Shown here in pieces: positions 23,717 through 31,833 of a DNA stretch of 48,319 bases (within the stretch, counting starts at the first letter, position 1; the number at the start of each line of letters is the position of its first letter). The stretch is from NCBI GenBank assembly GCA_027484985.1, contig JAIXRW010000011.1, positions 1-48,319 on the forward strand, written 5' to 3'. The stretch is from Rhodobacter sp. Lineage in GTDB: Bacteria; Pseudomonadota; Alphaproteobacteria; Rhodobacterales; Rhodobacteraceae. The notes under the pieces are model-generated. The model was not told where the DNA came from. It did no database searches and worked only from the letters and a program-made list of their open reading frames with translations. A program made the position numbers and the translations under genes.

Positions 23717-25248
23717 GCCACCTTCGCTTTCGTCTCGTTTTTCAAAATCAGCGCCATGATCCGTTCCTGACTGGCCTCGGCCCGTGTCAGTTCACCGACG
23801 ATCCGGCCTTCGTTCATCACATAGATGCGGTCGCACATGCCCAAGAGTTCGGGCATTTCCGACGAGATCATCACCACCCCGCGCCCCTGCGCCACCAATT
23901 CGTTCATAATCGTGTAAATCTCGAACTTCGCGCCCACATCGATGCCGCGCGTGGGTTCGTCCAGGATCAGCACCTGCGGATCGGTGAACAGCCATTTCGA
24001 CAGCACCACCTTTTGCTGGTTGCCGCCCGACAGGTTCACCACCTTCTGGAACACGCTTGGCGTGCGGATCGACATCGCGCGGCGGTATTCTTCCGCCACC
24101 TGCTGTTCGCGCCCACGGCTGATGACGGCGCGGCTGGCCACCCCCGCCAGATTGGCCAGCGTGATGTTCTTCACGATGGGTTCTTCCAGCACCAGACCCA
24201 GTTGCTTGCGGTCCTCGGTCACATAGGCCAGCCCTGCGGCAATGGCCTTTTGAACGGTCGATGTATCCACCGCCTTGCCACCCATCGAAACGCTGCCCGA
24301 GATATTGCGCCCGTAGGAATGGCCGAACAGGCTCATCGCCAGTTCTGTCCGCCCCGTGCCCATCAGCCCCGCAATGCCCACGATCTCGCCCTTGCGGACG
24401 GTCAGGGACACATCCTTGATCATCTGCCGCCCCGTCTGTTCGGGGTGCCAGACATTCCAGCCCGCAACCTCCATCAGCACTTCGCCGGGGTTCGACACGC
24501 GGTCGGGGTAGCGATGCGCCATGTCGCGGCCCACCATATCGCGGATGATGCGCTCTTCGGTGATCTCGGCTGTGGACAGTGTCGAAACCGCCGCCCCGTC
24601 GCGGATGATGGTGATGCGGTCCGCGACGCGGGAAATCTCGTTCAGCTTGTGCGAAATCAGGATCGAGGTGATCCCCTGCCGTTTCAGTTCCAACAGCAGG
24701 TCAAGCAGTTTCTGGCTGTCATTCTCTTGCAGCGCGGCGGTCGGTTCATCAAGGATCAAGAGACGCACATCCTTGGCCAGCGCCTTGGCGATCTCGATCA
24801 GTTGCTGCTTGCCGACACCCAGCTTGCCCACCTGCGTCGTGGGCGCCTCGCTCAGCCCCACTTTCTTCAGCAATTCCTCGGTTTTCTGGAAACAGCGCGG
24901 CCAGTTGATCACGCCGCGGCTGGCCACCTCGTTGCCCAGAAACAGGTTCTCGGCAATCGACAACAGCGGCACCAGCGCCAGTTCCTGATGGATGATGATG
25001 ATGCCCTTGGCCTCGCTATCGCGGATGCCGCGGTTGGTCAGCGGCGCGCCGTCATAGATGATCTCGCCCTCATACGACCCGTGCGGATAGACGCCCGACA
25101 GCACCTTCATCAGTGTCGATTTGCCCGCGCCATTCTCGCCGCAGATGGCGTGAATCTCGCCCTGCTCGACGGTCAGGTTCACATGGTCCAGCGCCCGCAC
25201 ACCCGGAAAGGTCTTGGTGATTCCGCGCATTTCAAGAAGCGTTGCCAT
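23713..25248 (-). CDS. gguA: Multiple-monosaccharide ABC transporter ATP-binding protein
   Basis: The 511-residue protein has two nucleotide-binding domains, as in all RbsA/XylG-type sugar importers. The first has Walker [10 protein letters not shown] and the signature [15 protein letters not shown]. The second has the degenerate [13 protein letters not shown] and [15 protein letters not shown] with [14 protein letters not shown]. It drives uptake through GguB. The gene is separated from chvE by a strong intrinsic terminator, so its expression is probably lower than that of chvE. Confidence 0.95.
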   Translation of the reverse strand: MATLLEMRGITKTFPGVRALDHVNLTVEQGEIHAICGENGAGKSTLMKVLSGVYPHGSYEGEIIYDGAPLTNRGIRDSEAKGIIIIHQELALVPLLSIAENLFLGNEVASRGVINWPRCFQKTEELLKKVGLSEAPTTQVGKLGVGKQQLIEIAKALAKDVRLLILDEPTAALQENDSQKLLDLLLELKRQGITSILISHKLNEISRVADRITIIRDGAAVSTLSTAEITEERIIRDMVGRDMAHRYPDRVSNPGEVLMEVAGWNVWHPEQTGRQMIKDVSLTVRKGEIVGIAGLMGTGRTELAMSLFGHSYGRNISGSVSMGGKAVDTSTVQKAIAAGLAYVTEDRKQLGLVLEEPIVKNITLANLAGVASRAVISRGREQQVAEEYRRAMSIRTPSVFQKVVNLSGGNQQKVVLSKWLFTDPQVLILDEPTRGIDVGAKFEIYTIMNELVAQGRGVVMISSEMPELLGMCDRIYVMNEGRIVGELTRAEASQERIMALILKNETKAKVA

Positions 25249-25262
25249 GGCGTCCCCGTGGT

Positions 25263-25297
25263 AAAAAAAGCCCGCCCCCGCAGGTCGGGGGGCGGGC
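25263..25297 (-). terminator. Intrinsic terminator between chvE and gguA
   Basis: On the minus strand a 10-base perfect GC stem (GCCCGCCCCC with GGGGGCGGGC, 25288-25297 and 25270-25279) closes an 8-base loop and is followed by seven T residues (25269-25263). It lies 17 bases after the chvE stop. It is a textbook Rho-independent terminator and should reduce read-through so that the binding protein is made in excess over the permease. Confidence 0.9.
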
Positions 25298-25314
25298 CGT
25301 TGCCTGCGCTCAGC

Positions 25315-26388
25315 TTACTTCAGCTGGTCAGCGGTATAGTAGGCCGAATCGGTGATCAGCACCTTTTCGTAGTTGGTCGCATCAACCGGCTGCGGTTCCA
25401 GCAGATAGGACGGCACGACCTTGACGCCGTTGTCATAGGTGGTGGTGTCGTTGATCTCGGGCGCGCCGCCCGACAGGATCGCATCGACCATCTTCACGGT
25501 CACGCCGGCCAGCTGGCGGGTGTCCTTGAAGATCGACGAATACTGCTCGCCCGCGATGATCGACTTGATCGACGGCACTTCGCAGTCCTGCCCCGTGACG
25601 ATCGGCATCTTCATGTCGCCCGACCCGTAGCCCACACCCTTGAGCGAGGACAGAATCCCGATCGACAGCCCGTCATAGGGCGACAGCGCGCCATGCAGCG
25701 CCTTGTCGCCATAGTTGGCCGACAGCAGGTTATCCATGCGGGCCTGTGCAACCGCACCGTCCCAACGCAGCGTGCCGACCACGTCCATGCCCATCTGGCC
25801 CGACGGAATGACGATATCGCCCGCGTCGATCATCGGCTGCAACACCGACATCGCGCCATTGTAGAAGAAGAACGCGTTGTTGTCGTCCGGCGACCCGCCG
25901 AACAGTTCCACGTTCCACGGCTTCACATCGGGGAAACGCTCTTTCAGGCCCTGCACCAGCGAATTGGCCTGCTGCACGCCAACTTTGAAGTTATCGAAGG
26001 TAGCGTAGTAGTCCACATCGCCCGAATCGCGGATCAGACGGTCATAGGCGATGACCTTGATCCCTGCGGCCTGCGCGTTGGCCAGCGCGTTCGACAGCGT
26101 GGTGCCGTCGATGGCGGCAATGACCAGAACCTTCACACCTTTGGTGATCATGTTCTCGATCTGGGCCAGCTGGTTCGGAATATCGTCCTCGGCATATTGC
26201 AGGTCGGTGCCGTAACCGGCTTCCTCGAACTGCTTGACCATCGACTCGCCATCCGAAATCCAGCGCGCCGACGATTTGGTCGGCATGGCGATGCCGATCG
26301 TGCCCTTGTCCTGGGCAAAGGCCGGAACACCGGCAACAGCCACGGTCGCGGTGGCAAGCGCAAGCAGCGCCCTTCTGGAAAGTTTCAT
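25315..26388 (-). CDS. chvE: Periplasmic multiple-sugar binding protein
   Basis: The 357-residue protein has a signal peptide (1-25, ending VPAFA before QDKG) and a periplasmic binding-protein fold of the ribose/galactose type: [40 protein letters not shown] and [16 protein letters not shown] match ChvE and MmsE proteins. It captures aldoses such as galactose, arabinose and glucose for GguAB. In Agrobacterium ChvE also helps sense plant sugars through VirA, but no VirA gene is present here. The start at 26388 follows AGGGAGG. The longer frame upstream is not used because it overlaps the divergent LysR gene. Confidence 0.95.
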   Translation of the reverse strand: MKLSRRALLALATATVAVAGVPAFAQDKGTIGIAMPTKSSARWISDGESMVKQFEEAGYGTDLQYAEDDIPNQLAQIENMITKGVKVLVIAAIDGTTLSNALANAQAAGIKVIAYDRLIRDSGDVDYYATFDNFKVGVQQANSLVQGLKERFPDVKPWNVELFGGSPDDNNAFFFYNGAMSVLQPMIDAGDIVIPSGQMGMDVVGTLRWDGAVAQARMDNLLSANYGDKALHGALSPYDGLSIGILSSLKGVGYGSGDMKMPIVTGQDCEVPSIKSIIAGEQYSSIFKDTRQLAGVTVKMVDAILSGGAPEINDTTTYDNGVKVVPSYLLEPQPVDATNYEKVLITDSAYYTADQLK

Positions 26389-26430
26389 TCTGTCCTCCCT
26401 TGCCGCGAACCGCCGCGGCACCTGCGCGCA

Positions 26431-26480
26431 GAGTTGCCAAGCCTTTGCATATCCGTCAAAGAATGCTTCGTGATGGATAT
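26431..26480. promoter_or_regulatory. LysR-type operator/promoter candidate between chvE and the LysR gene
   Basis: Inverted arms ATATCC (26449-26454) and GGATAT (26475-26480) flank a 20-base centre. The chvE-side arm touches a candidate -35 TTGACG (minus strand, 26454-26459), and the -10 17 bases on is poor (CAACTC). This is the arrangement of an activator-dependent promoter controlled by a divergently encoded LysR protein. Confidence 0.4.
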
Positions 26481-26494
26481 ATGGCCAAAATGGT

Positions 26495-27454
26495 ATGAAT
26501 GATCCCGATACGCTGCTGCGCAAGGGGCTGAAACTCAGCCATCTGCGGCTGTTGCACGCCCTGTCGGAAACCGGCCAGATCGGGCTGGCCGCCGACCGCC
26601 TCTCCATCGCCCAACCCGCCGCCAGCCGCCTGCTGGCCGAAGTAGAGCGTATCGCAGGCCAGCCCGTCCACCTCCGCACCGGACGCGGCATCACCCTCAC
26701 CCCGATGGGCGAGGCACTTGCCCGCCGTGCCGCGCGCGTGGTGACCGAATTGCGCGATGCCGAACGCGAGATGACCGAAATCGCCTCGGGCGGGTCGGGC
26801 CATGTCCGCATCGGTTCCGTCACCGGCCCGGCACTTGACCGCCTGCTGCCCGCACTCCGCACAGCCCGCCTTGCCCTGCCCGGCGTCACGGCCGAGGCGG
26901 TCGTGGCCACGTCTGATGTGCTGGGCCAGCAATTGCTGGCAGGCCGGCTCGATTTCGCCATCGGCCGCATGCCCGAAGGCATGCAGGGCCAGTTGACCCT
27001 GTCAGATCCTATCGATGTCGAACCCGTGGCGCTGATGGTGCGGCGCGGCCACCGGCTGGCGCTGCAACCCCGCGTCGAACTGGCCGACCTGATGGATTAT
27101 GACTGGGTGCTGCCGGGCCCCGAGGCGCTGCTTACCCGCGCCGTGCTCGCCCGCCTGCGCGGCCTTGGCCTGCCGCCGCCGCCGCAACGGCTGGCAACCG
27201 CGTCCTTCCTGCTCACGCTGGCGCTGATCCAGCAATCCAACGCCATCGCGCCCCTGGCCCGCGCGGTTTGCGACCGCTTCGGTTCCGCCCCCGATGCGGC
27301 ACAGGCGACGCCTTACGTGATCCTGCCCGTCGATCTTGGCATCACCGTCGAACCCTACGGCCTGCTCACCCGCACCGGCAGCATCCTGACCCCCGTCGCC
27401 CGCCGCCTCGCCGCCATGGTGACGGCGGGGCAGGACGAAACCGGCTTCGACTGA
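26495..27454 (+). CDS. LysR-type regulator, GbpR-like
   Basis: The 319-residue protein has an N-terminal winged helix-turn-helix (about 15-75: [31 protein letters not shown], split here as a family landmark) and a two-lobe co-inducer domain from [19 protein letters not shown] onward. It is divergent from chvE, 106 bases away, like GbpR (galactose-binding protein regulator) next to chvE in Agrobacterium, which activates chvE in response to sugar. The gene name is not assigned because only context supports it. Confidence 0.85.
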   Translation: MNDPDTLLRKGLKLSHLRLLHALSETGQIGLAADRLSIAQPAASRLLAEVERIAGQPVHLRTGRGITLTPMGEALARRAARVVTELRDAEREMTEIASGGSGHVRIGSVTGPALDRLLPALRTARLALPGVTAEAVVATSDVLGQQLLAGRLDFAIGRMPEGMQGQLTLSDPIDVEPVALMVRRGHRLALQPRVELADLMDYDWVLPGPEALLTRAVLARLRGLGLPPPPQRLATASFLLTLALIQQSNAIAPLARAVCDRFGSAPDAAQATPYVILPVDLGITVEPYGLLTRTGSILTPVARRLAAMVTAGQDETGFD

Positions 27455-27572
27455 CCCTGCTTAGGCATCAGCGAAGCCATGGCGCGGAACATCCTGCTTT
27501 CCCCCCGCCCCGATTTGCCCGACAGTTGGCCCATCGCGCCCCCGCAGGGGCCAACTTTGCCGGAAACCGCAG

Positions 27573-28730
27573 ATGACCATAGCCGACCCCGCCCTGTCGC
27601 TCGAAGCTGCCGCCGCCATCGCCGCCCTGCGCGCCAATGTGGCCCAGCCCTTCGAACGCGCCCGCGCCATGCCCAAACCGGTCTATACCTCGGCGGAATT
27701 TGCCGCCGCCGAACAGCGCCACATCTTCGCGCGCGACTGGCTTTGCGCGGGGCGCGCCGATGCGCTGCGCGACCCGGGCGATTACCTGACCTTGCAGATC
27801 GCGGGCGAACCCGTGGTCATCCTGCGCGACCGCGATGGCGCCCTGCGTGGCATGTCCAATGTCTGCCGCCACCGCATGTCCACCCTGCTCGAAGGGCGCG
27901 GCCATGTGCGCGCCATCACCTGCCCCTATCACGCCTGGACCTACAACCTTGACGGCACCCTGCGCGGCGCCCCGGCGATGTCCCTGAACGAAGGCTTCTG
28001 CAAGGACCAGATCCGCCTGCCGCAGATCCGCGTGGTCGATTGGCTGGGCTGGATCCTCGTCACCCTCAACCCCGATGCCCCCGATCCCGCCGCGCGCCTG
28101 AAGCCGGTCCAAGACCTCGTCGGCTATCTCGATATGGCCAGCTACACCGAAACCTTCCGCGAAGATTTCCGCTGGGCCACCAACTGGAAAGTGCTGGCCG
28201 AGAATTTCATGGAAAGCTACCACCTGCCCGCCTGCCACGCAGGCACCATCGGCGGCAGCTGCGACCTTGCGCTGATGCAATGTCCAAAGGGCGAAGCGGC
28301 GTTCAACTACCACTGGATCGTCAAGAACGATACGGTCCCGCTGGCGCTGGCCCATCCCTCCAACACCACCCTCACCGGGGACCAGCGCCGCATCACATGG
28401 CTGCTCGCGGTCTATCCCGGCCTGCTGATCACCCTGACACCGGGCTATTTCTGGTATCTCTGCCTCACCCCCGACGGCCCCGGCCATGTCAACGTGCTGT
28501 TCGGCGGCGGCATGAGCGCCGACTGGATGGCCGATCCCGACGCGACCGCGAACCTCGCCGCCGTCAAGGCCCTGCTGGACAAGGTGAATATCGAAGACAA
28601 GGGCTGCACCGAAAAGGTCTATCGCGGCCTCTGCGCGTCCCTCTCCGCTCCGGGTCCGCTCAGCCATCTCGAACGGCCCAATTTCGAATTCGCGCAATAC
28701 ATCGCCGCGATGATGCCCGATCCCGCCTGA
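27573..28730 (+). CDS. Rieske non-haem iron oxygenase, alpha subunit
   Basis: The 385-residue protein has the Rieske [2Fe-2S] ligands CRH (Cys98, His100) and CPYH (Cys117, His120), and a catalytic domain with ENFMESYHLPACH, where His217 and His222 are the iron ligands. A later EDKGCTEKVYRGL is the usual C-terminal block of this group. Such enzymes hydroxylate or demethylate an aromatic or amine compound using electrons from a partner reductase. No reductase or ferredoxin gene is in the neighbourhood. It precedes a RidA-like and a DUF1028 gene on the same strand. The substrate is unknown; a quaternary amine or similar is possible but unproven. Confidence 0.88.
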   Translation: MTIADPALSLEAAAAIAALRANVAQPFERARAMPKPVYTSAEFAAAEQRHIFARDWLCAGRADALRDPGDYLTLQIAGEPVVILRDRDGALRGMSNVCRHRMSTLLEGRGHVRAITCPYHAWTYNLDGTLRGAPAMSLNEGFCKDQIRLPQIRVVDWLGWILVTLNPDAPDPAARLKPVQDLVGYLDMASYTETFREDFRWATNWKVLAENFMESYHLPACHAGTIGGSCDLALMQCPKGEAAFNYHWIVKNDTVPLALAHPSNTTLTGDQRRITWLLAVYPGLLITLTPGYFWYLCLTPDGPGHVNVLFGGGMSADWMADPDATANLAAVKALLDKVNIEDKGCTEKVYRGLCASLSAPGPLSHLERPNFEFAQYIAAMMPDPA

Positions 28731-28781
28731 CCGACCCCACAACCCCGCCCCTTCACCTTTGCCCAAATACTCTGCGGGGGT

Positions 28782-28802
28782 GCGGGGGTGCAAAACCCCC
28801 GC
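28782..28802. terminator. GCAAA-loop hairpin after the oxygenase
   Basis: Stem GCGGGGGT (28782-28789) pairs with ACCCCCGC (28795-28802) around GCAAA. The same loop appears in the hairpins at 5281 and 29365. It lies between the oxygenase and the RidA gene. Confidence 0.5.
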
Positions 28803-28835
28803 TCCGACCGATCCGGACCGCAAACGCAGGACATC

Positions 28836-29249
28836 ATGGCCCATAAACGCCACCGCCCCTTCAACACCAAAGACACCTATCCCGAACAGCGGCTCGACAA
28901 TGACCTCGCGCAGGCGGTCGTGGCGCGGGGGACGATGATCTTCCTGCGCGGCCAATGCCCGCAAGACCTCGACACCGCAAGGAACATCGACAGCCACGAT
29001 CCGGTCGAACAGACCCACAAGGTGATGCAGAACATCCGCCAGCTGGTGGAAGAATGCGGCGGCAAAATGGAGCATGTGACCAAACTCGTGGTCTATCTGA
29101 CCGATGTGCGCCACCGCGAGGCGGTCTATCGCACCATGGGCGACTATATCAAAGGCGTCTTTCCGGTCTGCACCGGCCTTGTCGTGGTGGCCCTTGCCCG
29201 CCCCGAATGGCTGGTCGAGATCGACGCCACCGCCGTAATCCCCGACTGA
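28836..29249 (+). CDS. RidA/YjgF family protein lacking the usual Arg
   Basis: The 137-residue protein has the YjgF/RidA fold: VARGTMIFLRGQCP, VTKLVVYLTDVRHREAV and the C-terminal LVEIDATAVIPD. In classical RidA the motif near residue 110 is Y-P-A-R, where the Arg holds the imine substrate. Here it is FPVCTG (Cys112), so classical imine deaminase activity is doubtful. Rid proteins without this Arg form other subfamilies of unknown function. ATG at 28836 is chosen; an in-frame GTG at 28788 adds a stretch with no similarity. Its neighbours are an oxygenase and a DUF1028 gene. Confidence 0.85.
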   Translation: MAHKRHRPFNTKDTYPEQRLDNDLAQAVVARGTMIFLRGQCPQDLDTARNIDSHDPVEQTHKVMQNIRQLVEECGGKMEHVTKLVVYLTDVRHREAVYRTMGDYIKGVFPVCTGLVVVALARPEWLVEIDATAVIPD

Positions 29250-29266
29250 CCCGCCCTCTCCCACGG

Positions 29267-29289
29267 CCGGGGGGCCGTCTGCCCCCCGG
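29267..29289 (+). terminator. Hairpin after the RidA gene
   Basis: A 9-base perfect stem CCGGGGGGC / GCCCCCCGG around CGTCT lies 17 bases after the RidA stop. It is the same type as the hairpin at 5161 and is followed by the second copy of the dispersed repeat. Confidence 0.55.
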
Positions 29290-29298
29290 ACCCCCCGA

Positions 29299-29385
29299 GG
29301 ATTTTTAAGGGCAGAAAATGAACCTTCCCCCCATTTTCTGCCCGCAAATATCCTGCAGGGGGTCCGGGGGACGCAAAGTCCCCCG
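29299..29385. repeat. Dispersed long inverted repeat, copy 2
   Basis: Arms 29299-29320 and 29332-29353 pair around an 11-base loop. The GCAAA-loop hairpin follows (29365-29372 with 29378-29385). The layout is the same as copy 1 at 5214-5301. Unlike copy 1 it lies between two genes on the same strand, so it may separate the RidA and DUF1028 transcripts. Confidence 0.75.
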
Positions 29386-29410
29386 GCGTATGCCAAGAAA
29401 GTGCCGTCCG

Positions 29411-30088
29411 ATGACCTTTTCCCTTCTCGCCCGCTGTGCCGCAACCGGCCGGTTCGGCATGGTGATCTCGTCCTCGTCACCCGCGGTGGCGGCGCGGTGC
29501 GCCCATGCGCGGGCGGGGGTGGGTGTGGCCGCGACGCAGAACATCACCGACCCCGCGCTGGGGCCGCGTCTCCTTGACGCCATGGCGCGTGGCAGCGACG
29601 CCGGGGCGGCGATGGCCGGGGTGACGGCGGGTGCCGCGCATATCGGCTATCGCCAGTTGCTATGCATCGATGCCGCGGGGCGCACGGCCACGCATTCGGG
29701 CGACCGCATCCTTGGCATCTGGAACACGGCGCAAGGCACGGATTGCGTGGCGGGCGGAAACCTTCTGGCCCATCACGGCGTGCCGCAGGCGATGGTCGAT
29801 GCCTTCACCGCCAGCAGCGGCGCGCTGGGCGACAGGCTGGTCGCCGCCTTGCGCGCCGGTCGCGATGCCGGAGGCGAGGCGGGTCCGGTCCGGTCTGCGG
29901 GTCTTTTGATGGTCGATGCCGAAAGCTGGCCCTGCGCCGAATTGCGCGCCGACTGGGTAGAGGATGCCTGCCCGATCGAAGCCGTGGCGCGGGCATGGCA
30001 GGTCTATGCCCCGCAGATGGCCGCCTATCTGCCACGCGCCCGCGACCCGCGCGAGGCGCCCTCATACGGCGTGCCGGGCGACGAATAG
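29411..30088 (+). CDS. DUF1028 family protein
   Basis: The 225-residue protein matches the DUF1028 pattern: MTFSLLARCAATGRFGMVIS, GVGVAATQNITDPALGPRLL, YRQLLCIDAAGRTATHSG and GNLLAHHGVPQAMVDAF. The fold is predicted to resemble Ntn hydrolases, and genes of this family often sit near RidA and amino acid genes, but no reaction is known. ATG at 29411 is the first plausible start after the dispersed repeat. It is followed by a LysR gene 44 bases downstream. Confidence 0.85.
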   Translation: MTFSLLARCAATGRFGMVISSSSPAVAARCAHARAGVGVAATQNITDPALGPRLLDAMARGSDAGAAMAGVTAGAAHIGYRQLLCIDAAGRTATHSGDRILGIWNTAQGTDCVAGGNLLAHHGVPQAMVDAFTASSGALGDRLVAALRAGRDAGGEAGPVRSAGLLMVDAESWPCAELRADWVEDACPIEAVARAWQVYAPQMAAYLPRARDPREAPSYGVPGDE

Positions 30089-30132
30089 CGCCCCGCTTTC
30101 CGCCCCCGCCCAGTTGCGCTAGCCTGCCGCCT

Positions 30133-31062
30133 ATGCCGCTGCGCTTTACCCTTCGCCAGATCGAATATCTCGTTGCCGTGGCCGATGCCGGTTCGGTCGC
30201 GCTTGCGGCCGAGCGGCTGCATGTCTCCTCGCCCTCGATCTCGGCCGCCATATCGCAGATCGAGGCCGATTTCGGCCTTCAGCTGTTCATCCGCCGCCAC
30301 GCGCAGGGGCTGTCGCTTACCCCCGCCGGGCGCGATTTCCTGATCGAGGCGCGCGGCATCCTTGCCGCCGCCGCACGGCTGAACGACCGCGCGGCAGAAC
30401 TGGCGGGCCGGGTGGGGGGGCCGCTTGCGGTGGGCTGTCTGCTGACCTTTGCCCAGGTGCTGTTGCCGCGCCTTCGCCGCAGCTTTGCACTGGCCCATCC
30501 GTCGGTCGCCTTCCAGCAATCCGAAGCCGACCATGCCGCGCTGATCGACGCCCTGCGCCACGGCCGGATCGACGCCGCGCTGTCCTATGACATGCAGGTG
30601 CCCGCCGACCTTGCCTTCCTGCCGCTGCTGGAACTGCCACCCCATGCCCTGCTGCCCGCCGATCATCCGCTGGCCAGCCGCCCCGCCGTCACCGCCCAAG
30701 ACCTTGCGCCCCACCCCATGGTGCTGCTCGATCTGCCCTACAGCGCCGATTACTTTTTGTCGCTGTTCACCGGTGCCCGACCCCGCATTGCCGAACGGAC
30801 GCGCGACATGGGGGTGATGCGCGCCATGGTGGCCAACGGCTTCGGCTTTTCCATCGCCAATATCCGCCTCGGGTCGGATCGTGCGCCCGATGGGCGCAGG
30901 CTGGTCTTTGTGCCGCTTGTCACCGCGCAGCCGCCCATGCGGATGGGGCTGCTCTTGCCCGCCCAAGGCAAGCCGCGCGGCACGGTCGCGGCCTTCATCG
31001 ACCATTGCCGCGCCACGGTGACCGATGCGATGCTGCCCGGCCTGTCCGGCCCCGCCGCTTGA
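30133..31062 (+). CDS. LysR-type transcriptional regulator
   Basis: The 309-residue protein has the LysR winged helix (about 1-62: FTLRQIEYLVAVADAGS, AAERLHVSSPSISAAISQIE, FIRRHAQGLSLTPAG) and an effector domain from PLAVGCLLTFAQVLLPRLRR. It follows the DUF1028 gene on the same strand and probably controls some of the oxygenase/RidA/DUF1028 set. Its inducer is unknown. The start is the ATG at 30133; a much longer frame upstream overlaps the DUF1028 gene and is rejected. Confidence 0.88.
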   Translation: MPLRFTLRQIEYLVAVADAGSVALAAERLHVSSPSISAAISQIEADFGLQLFIRRHAQGLSLTPAGRDFLIEARGILAAAARLNDRAAELAGRVGGPLAVGCLLTFAQVLLPRLRRSFALAHPSVAFQQSEADHAALIDALRHGRIDAALSYDMQVPADLAFLPLLELPPHALLPADHPLASRPAVTAQDLAPHPMVLLDLPYSADYFLSLFTGARPRIAERTRDMGVMRAMVANGFGFSIANIRLGSDRAPDGRRLVFVPLVTAQPPMRMGLLLPAQGKPRGTVAAFIDHCRATVTDAMLPGLSGPAA

Positions 31063-31107
31063 CGCGCGGCCTTTCGCGCATAGATGGCGCCCGAAAGGAT
31101 CACGCCC

Positions 31108-31833
31108 ATGCCCGCCGCCCTGATCATCTCGCACGGCCAACCCTCCGACCCCGCCCCAGCCGAGGCCGAGATCGCCGCCCTTGCCGCCCGCGTGCAGGCG
31201 CTGCTGCCCGATTGGCACGTGGCCTCGGCCACGCTGGCCAGCCCCGGTGCGCTGGCCGCGGCCGTGGCCAAGGCGGGGCCTGCGGGCCTTGCCTATCCGC
31301 TGTTCATGGCCGATGGCTGGTTCACCCGTGACCATCTTCCCGCCCGGCTGGCCGAGGCGGGCGGCACCGGCTGGCGGGTTCTGGCCCCGTTCGGCGTGGA
31401 TGATGCGGTGCAGCGCCTTGTGATCTCCATCGCGCGCGAGGCGGCGCAGGCACAGGGGCGGGCCGCCGCCGTGACCTCGGTTCTTCTGGCGGCGCATGGC
31501 TCGTTCCGCAGCCCCGCCCCTGCCCGTGTCGCCAATGCCATGGCATCGCGGCTTGAAACCGCCGGTTTCGGGCGGGTCGAAGCCGCCTTCATCGACCAGA
31601 CCCCCCGCATCGCGCAGGCGGCGGCGGGTTTTCCGGCCGGGTCGCTGGTGCTGCCTTTCTTCGCCGCAAAGGGCGGGCATGTGGTCGATGATCTGCCCGC
31701 CGCATTGTCGGAAGCGGGCTTTGCCGGCACCTTGCTCGATCCGGTCGGGCTTGACCCGCGCGTTCCCGCGCTGATCGCGGCGGCCTTGCAAAGGGCGGTG
31801 GCTCAGGCCACGCGCTCCAGCACCAGCACCTGA
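31108..31833 (+). CDS. CbiX-like sirohydrochlorin/cobalt chelatase family protein
   Basis: The 241-residue protein contains two CbiX/SirB-like halves. Each starts with a His-containing strand, LIISHGQPSD and LLAAHGSFRSP, which in chelatases holds the metal-binding His. A further pattern is VLPFFAAKGGHVVDDL near the C-terminus, with the second His of this fold. The family inserts cobalt or iron into sirohydrochlorin, for vitamin B12 or sirohaem. No other cobalamin gene is near, so the role could differ. Start at 31108 has AAGGA 7 bases upstream. Its end overlaps the convergent kinase gene by 31 bases. Confidence 0.75.
   Translation: MPAALIISHGQPSDPAPAEAEIAALAARVQALLPDWHVASATLASPGALAAAVAKAGPAGLAYPLFMADGWFTRDHLPARLAEAGGTGWRVLAPFGVDDAVQRLVISIAREAAQAQGRAAAVTSVLLAAHGSFRSPAPARVANAMASRLETAGFGRVEAAFIDQTPRIAQAAAGFPAGSLVLPFFAAKGGHVVDDLPAALSEAGFAGTLLDPVGLDPRVPALIAAALQRAVAQATRSSTST

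Noticed and set aside
21668..23770. 700-codon open frame antisense to gguC and gguB
   Set aside because: Low-complexity His/Arg/Gln composition; mirrors true coding sequence.
23668..26502. 944-codon open frame antisense to chvE and gguA
   Set aside because: It is His/Arg/Gln-rich with no domain, and lies exactly opposite genes with clear motifs. Long antisense frames are usual in GC-rich DNA.
27468..29480. 670-codon minus-strand open frame over the oxygenase and RidA genes
   Set aside because: Gly/His-rich with no recognisable motif; the plus strand holds Rieske and RidA motifs.
30025..31791. 588-codon minus-strand frame over the LysR and CbiX-like genes
   Set aside because: Gly/Gln/Arg-rich shadow; both plus-strand genes have clear motifs.
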